Source: Cherax quadricarinatus | Lineage: Eukaryota; Arthropoda; Malacostraca; Decapoda; Parastacidae | Assembly (NCBI RefSeq): GCF_038502225.1 | Contig: NC_091355.1 | Span: 11,991,115 to 12,055,114 of the forward strand | Direction: 5' to 3' | DNA length: 64,000 nt | Translations under genes and position numbers: made by a program | Notes under the pieces: model-generated | The model's database searches: none | What the model saw: only the letters and a program-made list of their open reading frames with translations | What the model was told of the DNA's origin: nothing | Part shown: positions 1 through 11,728 of the stretch, piece by piece | Position numbering within the stretch: position 1 is the first letter of the stretch | Layout of the letters: each line of letters opens with the position of its first letter

Positions 1-2683
1 CACTGCCTGTTGTTACACAGAGGACAACACATCACTGCCTGTTGCTACACAGAGGACAACACAACACTGTCTGTTGTTACACAGAGGACAACACAACACT
101 GTCTGTTGTTACACAGAGGACAACACATCACTGCCTGTTGTTACACAGAGGACAACACATCACTGTCTGTTGTTACACAGAGGACAACACATCACTGCCT
201 GTTGCTACACAGAGGACAACACATCACTGTCTGTTGTTACACAGAGGACAACACATCACTGCCTGTTGTTACACAGAGGACAACACATCACTGCCTGTTG
301 TTACACAGAGGACAACACATCACTGCCTGTTGCTACACAGAGGACAACACATCACTGTCTGTTGTTACACAGAGGACAACACATCACTGCCTGTTGTTAC
401 ACAGAGGACAACACATCACTGCCTGTTGTTACACAGAGGACAACACATCACTGTCTGTTGTTACACAGAGGACAACACATCACTGCCTGTTGTTACACAG
501 AGGACAACACATCACTGTCTGTTACACAGAGGACAACACATCACTGCCTGTTGTTACACAGAGGACAACACATCACTGTCTGTTGTTACACAGAGGACAA
601 CACATCACTGCCTGTTGTTACACAGAGGACAACACATCACTGTCTGTTGTTACACAGAGGACAACACATCACTGTCTGTTGTTACACAGAGGACAACACA
701 TCACTGCCTGTTGTTACACAGAGGACAACACATCACTGTCTGTTGTTACACAGAGGACAACACATCACTGTCTGTTGTTACACAGAGGACAACACATCAC
801 TGCCTGTTGTTACACAGAGGACAACACATCACTGCCTGTTGTTACACAGAGGACAACACATCACTGCCTGTTGTTACACAGAGGACAACACATCTCTGCC
901 TGTTGTTACACAGAGGACAACACATCACTGCCTGTTGTTACACAGAGGACAACACATCACTGCCTGTTGTTACACAGAGGACAACACATCTCTGCCTGTT
1001 GTTACACAGAGGACAACACATCACTGCCTGTTGTTACACAGGACAACACATCACTGCCTGTTGTTACACAGAGGACAACACATCACTGCCTGTTGTTACA
1101 CAGAGGACAACACATCACTGCCTGTTGTTACACAGAGGACAACACATCACTGCCTGTTGTTACACAGAGGACAACACATCACTGCCTGTTGTTACACAGA
1201 GGACAACACATCACTGCCTGTTGTTACACAGAGGACAACACATCACTGCCTGTTGCTACACAGAGGACAACACATCACTGCCTGTTGTTACACAGAGGAC
1301 AACACATCACTGTCTGTTGTTACACAGAGGACAACACATCACTGCCTGTTGTTACACAGAGGACAACACATCACTGTCTGTTGTTACACAGAGGACAACA
1401 CATCACTGCCTGTTGTTACACAGAGGACAACACATCACTGCCTGTTGTTACACAGAGGACAACACATCACTGTCTGTTGTTACACAGAGGACAACACATC
1501 ACTGCCTGTTGCTACACAGAGGACAACACATCACTGCCTGTTGTTACACAGAGGACAACACATCACTGCCTGTTGTTACACAGAGGACAACACATCACTG
1601 CCTGTTGCTACACAGAGGACAACACATCACTGTCTGTTGTTAAACAGAGGACAACACATCACTGTCTGTTGTTACACAGAGGACAACACATCACTGTCTG
1701 TTGTTACACAGAGGACAACACATCACTGTCTGTTGTTACACAGAGGACAACACATCACTGCCTGTTGTTACACAGAGGACAACACATCACTGCCTGTTGT
1801 TACACAGAGGACAACACATCACTGTCTGTTGTTACACAGAGGACAACACATCACTGTCTGTTGTTACACAGAGGACAACACATCACTGTCTGTTGTTACA
1901 CAGAGGACAACACATCACTGCCTGTTGTTACACAGAGGACAACACATCACTGCCTGTTGTTACACAGAGGACAACACATCACTGTCTGTTGCTACACAGA
2001 GGACAACACATCACTGCCTGTTGTTACACAGAGGACAACACATCACTGCCTGTTGTTACACAAAGGACAACACATCACTGTCTGTTGCTACACAGAGGAC
2101 AACACATCACTGCCTGTTGTTACACAGAGGACAACACATCACTGCCTGTTGTTACACAAAGGACAACACATCACTGCCTGTTGTTACACAGAGGACAACA
2201 CATCACTGCCTGTTGTTACACAGAGGACAACACATCACTGCCTGTTGTTACACAGAGGACAACACATGACTGCCTGTTGTTACACAGAGGACAACACATC
2301 ACTGTCTGTTGTTACACAGAGGACAACACAACACTGTCTGTTGCTACACAGAGGACAACACAACACTGTCTGTTGTTACACAGAGGACAACACAACACTG
2401 TCTGTTGTTACACAGAGGACAACACAACACTGTCTGTTGTTACACAGAGGACAACACAACACTGTCTGTTGTTACACAGAGGACAACACAACACTGTCTG
2501 TTGTTACACAGAGGACAACACAACACTGTCTGTTGTTACACAGAGGACAACACAACACTGCCTGTTGTTACACAGAGGACAACACAACACTGTCTGTTGT
2601 TACACAGAGGACAACACATCACTGTCTGTTGTTACACAGAGGACAACACATCACTGCCTGTTGCTACACAGAGGACAACACTG
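1..2683. repeat. 32-bp minisatellite array, ~84 copies
   Basis: Tandem copies of a 32-bp unit containing TTACACAGAGGACAACACA followed by TCACTG(C/T)CTGTTG. The period was checked by spacing of ACAGAGG. Single-base variants (TGCC/TGTC, TTGTTAC/TTGCTAC, ACATCAC/ACAACAC) are scattered. The ACAACAC variant clusters at both ends (about 60-110 and 2320-2600), the usual sign of less homogenised array edges. Two copies are shortened (about 520-535 and 1035-1045). Because 32 is not a multiple of 3 and the unit lacks stops on this strand, all three plus frames are open for hundreds of codons. I regard those frames as non-coding. The array runs off the left edge of the window. Confidence 0.97.
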
Positions 2684-3164
<481 letters not shown>

Positions 3165-3352
3165 AAAACAACCACGGGGGAGTTGAATGATAGGTCTAGG
3201 GGTTTCGTGTTGCAGTCAACACATCAGTGTTGTAGTGTTGCAGAACACGGGGTCCAAGCATATACGATCCCAGGGAACGTCTCTCTAAACACTCTTCTTG
3301 GAATCTTAAGTTTGAGTGTGTGAGTGTTGCAAAACAGAGATAATGTAAGCAT

Positions 3353-3650
3353 GTACACTGTACACCCACCTTGTGTACACTGTGTACACTACCTACCATG
3401 TGTATACTGTGTGTACACCCACCTTGTGTACACTGTGTACACTACCTACCATGTGTATACTGTGTGTACACCCACCTTGTGTACACTACCTACCATGTTT
3501 ACACTGTGTACACCCACCTTGTGTACACTGTGTACACTACCTACCATGTTTACACTGTGTACACCCACCTTGTGTATACTGTGTACACTACCTACCATGT
3601 TTACACTGTGTGTACACCCACCTTGTGTACACTACCTACCATGTGTACAG
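3353..3650. repeat. Minisatellite, ~42-53-bp units
   Basis: About six copies built from CACCCACCTTGTGTACAC and CTACCTACCATGT(G/T)TA. Spacing of CACCCACC is 52-53 bp for the first copies, then 42 and 51 bp, because an internal TGTACACTGTG block is sometimes missing. Confidence 0.9.
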
Positions 3651-3689
3651 TCACTATGCTTTATTTTAATTAAGCTAATGGCTGCATTG

Positions 3690-4015
3690 AGCGCCCTCCC
3701 CCCAACCCCCTACCGTCTTCCCCTCCCCTCACCCCCTACCATCTCCCCTCCTTCCCCCGCCCCTCTTTAAATTCTCCTCCCTCTCTCCTATCCCTTTCTT
3801 CCCTACTCCATCCATTCCTCTCCTCACTCGCATCCTTTCCTCCCCTTCACCTCGCTCCCACCCCCATCCTTTCCACGCTTTCCCCCTCCCTCCCTCTCCT
3901 CCATCCATTCCCCTGACTCCTCCCCATCCCTCCCCTCCATCACTTTCTCCCCTGCACCTCGTTCCCTCCCCATTCCCTAATCCTCTCATCCATTTCCCTC
4001 CACTCCTTCCTTCTC
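3690..4015. repeat. Polypyrimidine (C/T-rich) tract
   Basis: Over 300 bases that are almost all C and T with scattered A (CCCTCCC, TCTCCC). Low complexity. Open frames on the opposite strand are Gly/Glu/Arg-rich artefacts. Confidence 0.85.
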
Positions 4016-4249
4016 TAACTCTTCCTCACCATTCCTCTCATTGTTCTCCCTTCCTCACTACTATAGTTCTCCGTCCCATGCTTCCTCTCATCCTTTACTC
4101 TTATTTTTCTAAACAGTGAGATTAAACACAACGTAACTGACGGATAAATGTAAAAAAATATTAAAACCACGTGAAAAATGTATGGCACATTATACACAGT
4201 AGAGCATAGTACAGCCCAGGAGCTCGAGTCCCACTACTGTCAGCGCTCG

Positions 4250-4438
4250 CTCGCTCACACTCTGGAGAGTGATGTAGTGGAGGTAGGATCCATACATATC
4301 TTTAAGAAGAGTTACGATAAGGCTCATTGAGCCGGGAGAGTGTGGACTTAGTTGCGACCAGCAAAGACGCGGGCCCAGGAGCTGTGAATCGACCCCTGCA
4401 ACCACAACTAGGCGAGTACACACACACACACACACACA
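4250..4438 (+). mobile_element. CR1-clade LINE-A 3' end fragment
   Basis: The plus strand reads the last codons of the LINE-A ORF (SDVVE.GSIH.FKK.YDKAH-like), then the conserved 3' UTR (GGCCCAGGAGCTGTGAATCG, CCCCTGCAACCACAACTAGG), and ends GCGAGTACACACAC in a 21-bp (AC)n. It is strongly 5'-truncated. A second, longer copy in the same orientation follows directly. Confidence 0.85.
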
Positions 4439-4783
4439 GGACTGACGACACTGGAGGACAGAAGGGGAATAGACAAGGTGGACAGAGACAGGATGTTCCA
4501 GAGAGGGGACACAGAAACAAGGGGTCATAATTGAAAACTGAAGACTCAGATGAGTCAAAGGGACGTTAGGAAGTATTTCTTCAGTCATAGAGTCGTCAGG
4601 AAGTGGAATAGCCTAGCAAGTGAAGTAGTGGAGGCAGGAACCATACATAGTTTTAAGAAGAGGTATGACGAAGTTCAGGAAGCAGAGAGGGAGAGGACCT
4701 AGTAGCGATCAATGAAGAGGCGGGGCCAGGAGCTGAGTCTCGACCGCTGCAACCACAATTAGGTGAGTACACACACACACACA
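4439..4783 (+). mobile_element. CR1-clade LINE-A 3' end fragment, second tandem copy
   Basis: Starts immediately after the (AC)n tail of the previous copy. It encodes the degraded C-terminal region (LTTLEDRR..., DRMFQ, MSQRDVRKYFFSHRVVRKW) in broken frames, then the same 3' UTR, ending AGGTGAGTACACACAC. Two successive tails in head-to-tail order suggest that one copy inserted into the (AC)n tail of the other. Confidence 0.85.
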
Positions 4784-5026
4784 GAGGGCCCAGGAGCTAC
4801 ACTCAAATGCCCACCATTTGAGTACATTCCTCCCCCGTCCCCAAAAAAATGATGCATTTTGCCGTTGCCCCAAAATTCTAATATTTCTCTTTCAATATTA
4901 ATGCAGAACTTTCCTGTTACGTAAATGAAGGAAGAATCCATTGATTATTTATTTTTTTCCTAGGTGGCACGAGGCAGTGATTAATTACCACTGTACCCGT
5001 CCTGGGATCTGTAAGGTGAAGCTGTG

Positions 5027-5185
<159 letters not shown>

Positions 5186-5665
5186 CGTCTAATTGTTGTT
5201 GTAAGGGTCGAACCATAACTCCTGGCCTAGCCTCTCTGCTGGCTACTACTCGTTTCACTCCAGGCTAAGTGAGTCGTCTTACCTATTCTTAAAGCTATGT
5301 ATGTACTTTGCCTCTGCCACTTCGCTGTCTGGCTCCTTTCACTTCCTGACCACTCTAAGGTTAAAGAAGTACTTCCTAACATCCCTGTGACTCACCTTTG
5401 TTTTAAACTTCCAGCTGTGACCTCGTGTACCTGAGACTTGCCTCTCACCCTCCCTGCCCATCATGCCAATTCCTCTGAGTATTCTGTACGTCGTAATGAT
5501 GTCACCTCTGGTCCTTCTATCCTCTAATGTTGTCAGGTTTAGCCCCTCTAGTTTGTAATCAAAGATCTTGAATTCCGAGACTAGTCTCGTTGCAGACTTA
5601 CGCACTTTTCCCTGCTTTTATACGTGCTTTATCAGATGTGGGTTCCATACTGGCGCTGCATACTC

Positions 5666-5695
5666 CACGACCTTATACTCGTGTATAAGGTCGTG
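5666..5695. repeat. Perfect inverted repeat, 13-bp arms
   Basis: CACGACCTTATAC (5666-5678) and its exact complement GTATAAGGTCGTG (5683-5695) around a 4-base loop TCGT. The homologous LINE-B copy at ~18970 lacks this symmetry, so the palindrome arose locally. Confidence 0.9.
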
Positions 5696-5737
5696 AATGT
5701 CACCTTGTTGATGTTCCTGAAAGCTGCCCTTATCTCG

Positions 5738-6112
5738 TAATAACATGATTGCAAACAATTCAGGGAACGGGTAGTGTTTGAACCCATGGCCAATGCATTA
5801 ACCAGTGCGTTAACCACTGGGCCAGGTAGCTCTAACATGATTAATCCAACGAGGTATATTTCTATACATCACAAGGAGGTTAGAATGGGCCACCACTGTG
5901 ACCACAAATGCAGTTTTTTGCAGACGAATCCCACACCAGCGTGGCTGTGTTGTACTCTAGCTCAAGTCCCTCCAAAACCTGATTGGATGAATCTTATTAG
6001 AGCCAGGTGGCCAAGTGGTTAACGCACTCGCCTCTGAGTTTTTAAGACTCACTTACGATAGGTTCAAACCCCACCCGTTCCCTAATTTACTACCATTAAA
6101 TTTACCAGTCTC
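5738..6112 (+). mobile_element. Composite tRNA-SINE: two opposed tRNA-like heads around a core
   Basis: The plus-strand right part has an A box (TGGCCAAGTGG, 6008-6018) and a B box (GGTTCAAACCC, 6061-6071) followed by CACCCGTTCCC. The left part, read on the minus strand, has TGGCCCAGTGGTTAACGCAC and GGTTCAAAC followed by CCCGTTCCC. Between them lies a core (about 5836-5930) with CCAACGAGGTATATTTCTA and GTGACCACAAATGC, shared with 45448-45540 and, inverted, with 52817-52910. The element interrupts LINE-B. It is presumably RNA polymerase III-derived. Neither head is convincing as a functional tRNA. Confidence 0.7.
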
Positions 6113-6262
6113 GCGTTTGTTGCAGCAATTATTAAGTTGATGTGTCTCTCAGGCGAGATGCTCGGAACTATGCTCACCCCGAGGTCCTTTTTCAGGGAGG
6201 TTTGCAGCCTCTGTTCCCCGAGGATCTACACTGTTTACAAACGTACGTACGTACTTGTACTC

Positions 6263-6708
6263 GCCTAGTTGTACTCACCTAGTTGAGGTTGCAGGGGTCG
6301 AGTCCTAGCTCCTGGCCCCGCCTCTTCACTGGTCGCTACTAGGTCACTCTCCCTGAACCGTGAGCTTTATCATACCTCTGCTTAAAGCTATGCATGGGTC
6401 CTGCCTCCACTACATCGCTTCCCAAACTATTCCACTTCCTGACTACTCTGTGACTGAAGAAGTACTTCCTAACATCCCTGTGATTCATCTGTGTCTTCAA
6501 CTTCCAACTGTGTCCCCTTGTTGCTGTGTCCAATCTCTGGAACATCCTTTGTCCACCTTGTCAATTCCTCTCAGTATTTTGTATGTCGTTATCATGTCCC
6601 CATCTCTCCTGTCCTCCTGTCTCGTCAGGTTGATTTCCCTTAACCTCTCCTCGTAGGTCATACCTCTTAGCTCTGGGACTAGTCTTGTTGCAAACCTTTG
6701 CACTTTGT
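6263..6708 (-). pseudogene. LINE-A (CR1-clade) 3' end
   Basis: The minus strand starts at the conserved 3' terminus (TACTCACCTAGTTG on plus). It encodes QRFATRLVPELRGMTYEERL, then MITTYKILRGIDKVD, then after a frameshift near 6500 DRMFQ-like RLDTATRGHSWKLKTQMNHR and DVRKYFFSHRVVRKW, up to a stop near 6339. Truncation at its 5' end (6708) coincides exactly with the start of a TG tract. A 14-base second tail-like piece (TACTCGCCTAGTTG) precedes it at ~6248. Confidence 0.85.
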
Positions 6709-6770
6709 ATGTGTGTGTGTGTGTGTGTGTGGGAGGGAGGGAGGGAGAGGGAGAGGGAGAGGGAGAGGGA

Positions 6771-6852
<82 letters not shown>

Positions 6853-6858
6853 GAGTGA
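6709..6858. repeat. Compound microsatellite (TG)n-(GGGA)n-(GA)n
   Basis: TG repeats (6709-6730), then GGGAGG/GAGGGA repeats (to ~6778), then pure GA to about 6850. The second half is a polypurine tract. Confidence 0.95.
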
Positions 6859-7180
6859 GAGAGAGTGAGAGTGAGTCACACACAAACAAACACGAAATGA
6901 TAATTGCATAAAAAACATGGAATATAATTATATCGAAAGCATGCTTTACCAACGTCAAAATTCCTCACATTTCAAAACTATTATTTTTTCCCCTAATTGA
7001 TTATTCAACGAACAAACTTCGCCAGCGAATGATTAATTTAGACCGCCACATCGTCATAAAAATAATATATAGACGGAGTTTTGGCGCGGACAAAAAGTCA
7101 GACTGAATAAATAAACACATTCTGACCGACAAAATTATCTCGGTACTGTGCTTGTCGACGCTTTCGTTAGTTACTGCCAC
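6859..7180. other. AT-rich spacer, no gene seen
   Basis: No supported open frame or repeat. Several short frames under 70 codons lack any recognisable motif. Confidence 0.5.
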
Positions 7181-7445
7181 GAATGGTGGTTTCGTGACTA
7201 AGCGCACGAATTTTGGTTAGCTTCTTGTCTATGGGCACGAATTACGGTTAGATTCGTACCTTTGAGGATGAACTGTGGTGAGTTTTGTCAATTGGGATGA
7301 ATTTTGGGTAGTTTCGTGCCTAGGGATGAATTGTGGTTAATCTCTTCCCTAGGGAGATGAATTATGATTAGTTTCGTGCTTACGGTGACGAATTGTGGTT
7401 AGATTCGTGCCATGGGTATGAATTGTGGTTAATTTCGTGCTTGTG
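7181..7445. repeat. Degenerate ~30-bp tandem repeat
   Basis: Nine diverged copies of a unit around GAATTGTGGTTAGTTTCGTG(C). The GAATTxTGG core recurs at 7181, 7208, 7239, 7270, 7299, 7328, 7359, 7390 and 7420 (spacing 27-31 bp). Divergence between copies is much higher than in the other arrays, so this is an old minisatellite. Confidence 0.85.
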
Positions 7446-7745
7446 GGACCTGTTCTTGGACGACCTGTGGTCTTATTTCGTGTTCCTGGACGACCTGCGA
7501 ATTCATATCGAGGTTTGACAATGAGTTTGTACATTCGTTTTTTTATACGTCTTCCCCACCTTGCCTACCCCCCCTCATCCTTAAGTTTCTCTTCCCTCCC
7601 CCACCATTCCTCTCCACATTTCCTCCCCCACCTCTTCCCACCATTATCACTAATAACAAAGCCTTCAGAACATAATCTAATATTATTTTCTTTTATCGTT
7701 CCACATCTTTCTTCCTCTCTCAATTATTCTGAGGACCTCCATCAT

Positions 7746-7747
<2 letters not shown>
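7446..7747. other. Spacer with GGACGACCTG duplicates and pyrimidine-rich stretch
   Basis: GGACGACCTG occurs twice (near 7458 and 7489). From ~7545 to 7670 the strand is C/T-rich. No gene seen. Confidence 0.5.

Positions 7748-7789
<42 letters not shown>
7748..7789. repeat. (TG)n microsatellite at LINE tail
   Basis: About 21 TG units running directly into ATTCACCTAGTTCTGGTTGC, the complement of a LINE-A 3' terminus. Confidence 0.95.
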
Positions 7790-7791
<2 letters not shown>

Positions 7792-7969
7792 TCACCTAGT
7801 TCTGGTTGCAGAGGTCAAGTCACAACTCCTGGCCCAGCCTCTTCACTGGTCGCTACTAGATCCACACACTCCCTGCTTCACGAGCTGTATCATACCTCTT
7901 CTTAATTAAAGCTACATCACTCTTCAGATTATTTCATGACAACTCTATGACTGAAGAAATACTTCCATC

Positions 7970-7971
<2 letters not shown>
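7790..7971 (-). mobile_element. LINE-A 3' end fragment with internal deletion
   Basis: The minus-strand LINE-A tail (TTCACTGGTCGCTACTAGAT, CACGAGCTGTATCATACCTC) is present, then there is a deletion, then GACTGAAGAAATACTTCC. The distal edge abuts another (TG)n tract. Confidence 0.8.
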
Positions 7972-8036
<65 letters not shown>

Positions 8037-8097
8037 GTGTGTGTGCGTGTGTGTGTGTGCGTGTGTGTGTGTGCGTGTGTGTGTGCGTGTGTGTGTG

Positions 8098-8166
<69 letters not shown>
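7972..8166. repeat. (TG)n microsatellite with GTGCGTG interruptions
   Basis: About 195 bases of TG with regularly spaced C substitutions. It begins exactly where the preceding LINE-A fragment is 5'-truncated. Confidence 0.97.
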
Positions 8167-8170
<4 letters not shown>

Positions 8171-8320
8171 CAGTAATCGTTCTATTATTTTTTTTTTTTT
8201 CAAAACTTTCCAAAGGTTGTAACACTAACAATTTCCTCTCTTATAAATCAGTTCAATGGTCGAAAAAAGTAACAAAAAAGTCACAGTACCGTGACTGGAA
8301 CAGTACACAAGTAACCCGCA

Positions 8321-8370
8321 CACTGACTGAAGTTTCTGACGACGTTTCGGTCCGACTTGGATCGAAATAA
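8321..8370 (-). other. Hammerhead-like 'GGACCGAAACGTC' motif, degraded
   Basis: The minus strand reads GATCC-AAGT-C-GGACC-GAAACGTC. A near-complementary stem (4 of 5 pairs) is followed by GAAACGTC, the layout also seen at 8965-9001, 45927-45963 and 63509-63545. The upstream TGATGA-like part is degraded (TGATTAT). Presumably a remnant of the same superfamily of elements. Confidence 0.4.
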
Positions 8371-8371
8371 T

Positions 8372-8490
8372 CAGACGTTTACACAAGACGTTCAGAACAG
8401 AGGTCCAGACAAGATTTTACGCAAAATGTTCGTACAAGACGTGTACGCAAGACGTCCAGACAAGACGTTCACACAAGACGTACATGTGTA
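8372..8490. repeat. Degenerate CAAGACGT-type short tandem repeat
   Basis: Imperfect repeats of CAAGACGTxxACAx with ~14-22-bp spacing (ACAAGACGTTC, GCAAGACGTCC, ACAAGACGTAC). Diverged and irregular. Confidence 0.6.
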
Positions 8491-8741
8491 TGTATGACAG
8501 TTTCGTTAATATACACACACTAGTTTAACTGTTACAGTCAACGGTAAATGAAGAATGATGAATATAGGAAGATGAAGGAGAATTAAGATGAACGAGGAAG
8601 GATGAAAATGAAAGAGAATGAAGGTGAATGAAGAATGAAGGAGAAAAGAAAAATAACCCGACACGAAAAAAAATATAATTACTTTCTGGCTTTTGTTTAT
8701 TTTCTGACTCGAATTACTGATTTTCACCTCGACTAGTTTTT

Positions 8742-8825
8742 GTGGTGGGGATGGTGTTGGGGGTGTTGTTGGGGGTGTTGTTGGGGGTGTTGGGGTGGTG
8801 TGGGTGTGTTGTTGGGGCGGTGTGG
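8742..8825 (+). repeat. G-rich minisatellite with G-quadruplex potential
   Basis: Three perfect GTTGGGGGTGTT units plus further GGGG runs on the plus strand. The four G-runs of at least 4 are separated by short T/G loops, which fits the G4 rule. No adjacent gene is visible that it could regulate. Confidence 0.75.
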
Positions 8826-8889
8826 GAGTTAAACGCCAGTCTCCTTGCCTTTGCTTCAGAATCTCTACCACCACGATGCTCTCAACACT

Positions 8890-9045
8890 AACTCCAAGAC
8901 CGAGGGACTGATTACCTCATTTTTTGTATATAGTTCTACTGTCTTCTAATTATGTCCTAGAATCTGTATTGATAAAGCCATTGGATGGCGAAACGTCTAC
9001 AATAAAGATAACCAGATGTTGCACAAGTGTGTTAACTTACATCTT
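8890..9045 (+). mobile_element. 'GCGAAACGT' dispersed element, single arm, with hammerhead-like motif
   Basis: Shares GAGGGACTGATTACCTCA, GGATGGCGAAACGTCTAC and a GTTGCACAAGTGTG segment with the fold-back element at 45703-46000, in the same order as its right arm. Within it, TGTA (8965-8968) can pair with TACA (8998-9001), and GCCAT (8977-8981) with ATGGC (8985-8989), flanking TTGATAA and GAAACGTC. This matches hammerhead stem I and II positions, but two catalytic-core positions differ from the CUGAUGA consensus and one extra A lies before stem II. Confidence 0.6.
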
Positions 9046-9164
9046 GTTGTTATTATATAACTTTCTTGTACATCAGAGAATAAACCTGCCATCTCTGAAA
9101 CACTCCTTCAGTACGGTAACTGTTCCTTATTATTGTAGCAATGGTGATATTTGATACCCCTAAG

Positions 9165-10652
9165 TGTCTGCATGATGATGTCTGCATGATGATGTCTGCA
9201 TGATGATGTCTGCATGATGATGTCCGCATGATGATGTCCGCATGATGATGTCTGCATGATGATGTCCGCATGATGATGTCTGCATGATGATGTCTGCATG
9301 ATGATGTCCGCATGATGATGTCCGCATGATGATGTCTGCATGATGATGTCCGCATGATGATGTCTGCATGATGATGTCTGCATGATGATGTCTGCATGAT
9401 GATGTCTGCATGATGATGTCCGCATGATGATGTCTGCATGATGATGTCTGCATGATGATGTCTGCATGATGATGTCTGCATGATGATGTCTGCATGATGA
9501 TGTCTGCATGATGATGTCCGCATGATGATGTCTGCATGATGATGTCTGCATGATGATGTCTGCATGATGATGTCCGCATGATGATGTCTGCATGATGATG
9601 TCTGCATGATGATGTCTGCATGATGATGTCTGCATGATGATGTCTGCATGATGATGTCCGCATGATGATGTCTGCATGATGATGTCTGCATGATGATGTC
9701 TGCATGATGATGTCTGCATGATGATGTCTGCATGATGATGTCTGCATGATGATGTCCGCATGATGATGTCTGCATGATGATGTCTGCATGATGATGTCTG
9801 CATGATGATGTCTGCATGATGATGTCTGCATGATGATGTCCGCATGATGATGTCCGCATGATGATGTCTGCATGATGATGTCTGCATGATGATGTCCGCA
9901 TGATGATGTCCGCATGATGATGTCCGCATGATGATGTCTGCATGATGATGTCCGCATGATGATGTCCGCATGATGATGTCTGCATGATGATGTCTGCATG
10001 ATGATGTCCGCATGATGTCCGCATGATGATGTCTGCATGATGATGTCCGCATGATGATGTCCGCATGATGATGTCTGCATGATGATGTCCGCATGATGAT
10101 GTCTGCATGATGATGTCTGCATGATGATGTCTGCATGATGATGTCCGCATGATGATGTCTGCATGATGATGTCTGCATGATGATGTCTGCATGATGATGT
10201 CCGCATGATGTCCGCATGATGATGTCTGCATGATGATGTCCGCATGATGATGTCCGCATGATGATGTCTGCATGATGATGTCTGCATGATGATGTCCGCA
10301 TGATGATGTCCGCATGATGATGTCTGCATGATGATGTCCGCATGATGATGTCCGCATGATGATGTCTGCATGATGATGTCTGCATGATGATGTCTGCATG
10401 ATGATGTCCGCATGATGATGTCTGCATGATGATGTCTGCATGATGATGTCCGCATGATGATGTCCGCATGATGATGTCTGCATGATGATGTCCGCATGAT
10501 GATGTCCGCATGATGATGTCTGCATGATGATGTCTGCATGATGATGTCCGCATGATGATGTCCGCATGATGATGTCTGCATGATGATGTCTGCATGATGA
10601 TGTCTGCATGATGATGTCTGCATGATGATGTCTGCATGATGTCTGCATGATG
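9165..10652. repeat. 14-bp minisatellite array, ~106 copies
   Basis: Units CATGATGATGTCTG and CATGATGATGTCCG alternate in irregular runs. Two 11-bp short copies (CATGATGTCCG) occur near 10009 and 10205 with the same variant order around them, suggesting a local segmental duplication of ~195 bp. The 14-bp length gives three overlapping open frames on the minus strand (14-residue periodicity); these are not genes. Confidence 0.97.
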
Positions 10653-11289
10653 AATGAAGATGTCTGTAAATTAAACGAAGATGTTCACCTCGACTTCAGT
10701 CTTTGTGTTCCTCATTCGTCTTTTATTTACCGTGAAAAATCCCTTTAATATATAAACATTAACAAGGGATAACACTAGTTATTATTATTCACTTAAGTCG
10801 TACTATTCGTAAAACTAGTCGCAGTAATAATAGTCTCTGTAACACTATTACCAGCAGCTCTAGAAATAGTTATACTAGCAGTGGTAAGAGTCATATTAAT
10901 AACAGCAGTAATATCAATTATACTTAAGACACCGCATATATTTTGCGAAAGATTATTATTGATGTTATTAGAGATGCTATTATTATTAGAGATGCTATTA
11001 TTCCTATTAGAGATGCTATTGTGGCATCCAGGAGTAATTAAATTGTTTTATGCTTCTACAGCTGCAGTTTCAGCTCAGTATTTTTCCAATATATTTTTTA
11101 AGTATGCTATACAGTGATGATGTGCACGAGCTGGTGGCGATAACCTGCTGTAATCAAGGACCAATTAGAGGCCATAAGCAACCACCTTCCTCCTGGTGAT
11201 TGGCCCTTAATGACCGATCAGGCGAAGCTTTGGCATTGACATCATCAGACTGAGTGCCACGGGGAGGGGGGGTGATGGTACGGTACCTA
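10653..11289. other. AT-rich spacer with a short ATTATT-type repeat
   Basis: At about 10965-11030 there are three copies of a ~21-bp unit containing AGAGATGCTATTATT. The rest shows no gene. At 11140-11250 there is unique sequence of unknown identity. Confidence 0.5.
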
Positions 11290-11600
11290 GGATGGGTATT
11301 AACCTGGAGGTTACATGAAGATGATTTCGGGAAGGGGGGCACCGCCCCCGCCGCCCGGTCCCAGACCAGGTGGATGGTCTATGTTGGACTGGCACATGTG
11401 GTCCATCATGGGCTGATCAGGAACTGTCTTGAGGTACTTTTTATGGCTTCCTCTTGAAAACTGTCTGGAGTGTCTTAGTAATTCACCTTTCATCTGAAGG
11501 GTGTTGAAAAGTCTTGGTCCCTTTATGCTCACTGATTTCCTTGCTCTGCATTGGAGATATTTTACACCGTCTGCCGAGACTCTTGCTTTCATAAGGAGTG
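11290..11600 (-). pseudogene. C-terminal fragment of another LINE
   Basis: The minus strand encodes, from ~11592, KSVSIKGPRLFNTLQ...LLRHSRQF and HKKYLKTVPDQPM. The SIKGPxLFNxLP / YLxTVPDxP pattern is typical of the far C-terminus of non-LTR retrotransposons. Downstream on the same strand come a GC-rich 3' part (CACCGCCCCCGCCGCCCGGT on plus) and CTGGAGGTTAC, which resemble 43409-43460. The frame is short and has no RT domain. Confidence 0.55.
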
Positions 11601-11604
11601 ATTT

Positions 11605-11670
11605 TTGGTGGCCTGTGACTTTTAAGACTAACTTACCATGGGTTCAAATCCCACCCGTTCCCTGATTTTT
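11605..11670 (+). mobile_element. Truncated tRNA-like SINE head
   Basis: GACTTTTAAGACTAACTTAC followed by a B box GGGTTCAAATCCCACCC and GTTCCCTGA, matching the right head of the composite element at 6000-6090. The A box is degraded. Confidence 0.6.
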
Positions 11671-11728
11671 GTTTCTGCTGTATCAGTGTGTTGCTTCATA
11701 ATGTCTTTACAGGTACATGCACAAGGTA

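Noticed and set aside
3690..4015. Polypyrimidine tract as a splice acceptor or promoter element
   Set aside because: No exon-like open frame or conserved motif adjoins it; low complexity explains it.
6000..6075. Functional tRNA gene with a UUA anticodon loop
   Set aside because: Loop TTTTAAG is part of a repeated SINE-like head found three times; the acceptor stem is not complementary.
9053..10648. 531-codon minus-strand His/Asp/Ile-rich open frames
   Set aside because: Translation of the 14-bp repeat in three frames. Histidine-rich metal-binding appearance is a by-product of ATGATG triplets.
9165..10652. CRISPR array
   Set aside because: Units are contiguous with no unique spacers, in eukaryote-like DNA without cas genes. 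The same applies to all 30-32-bp arrays here.
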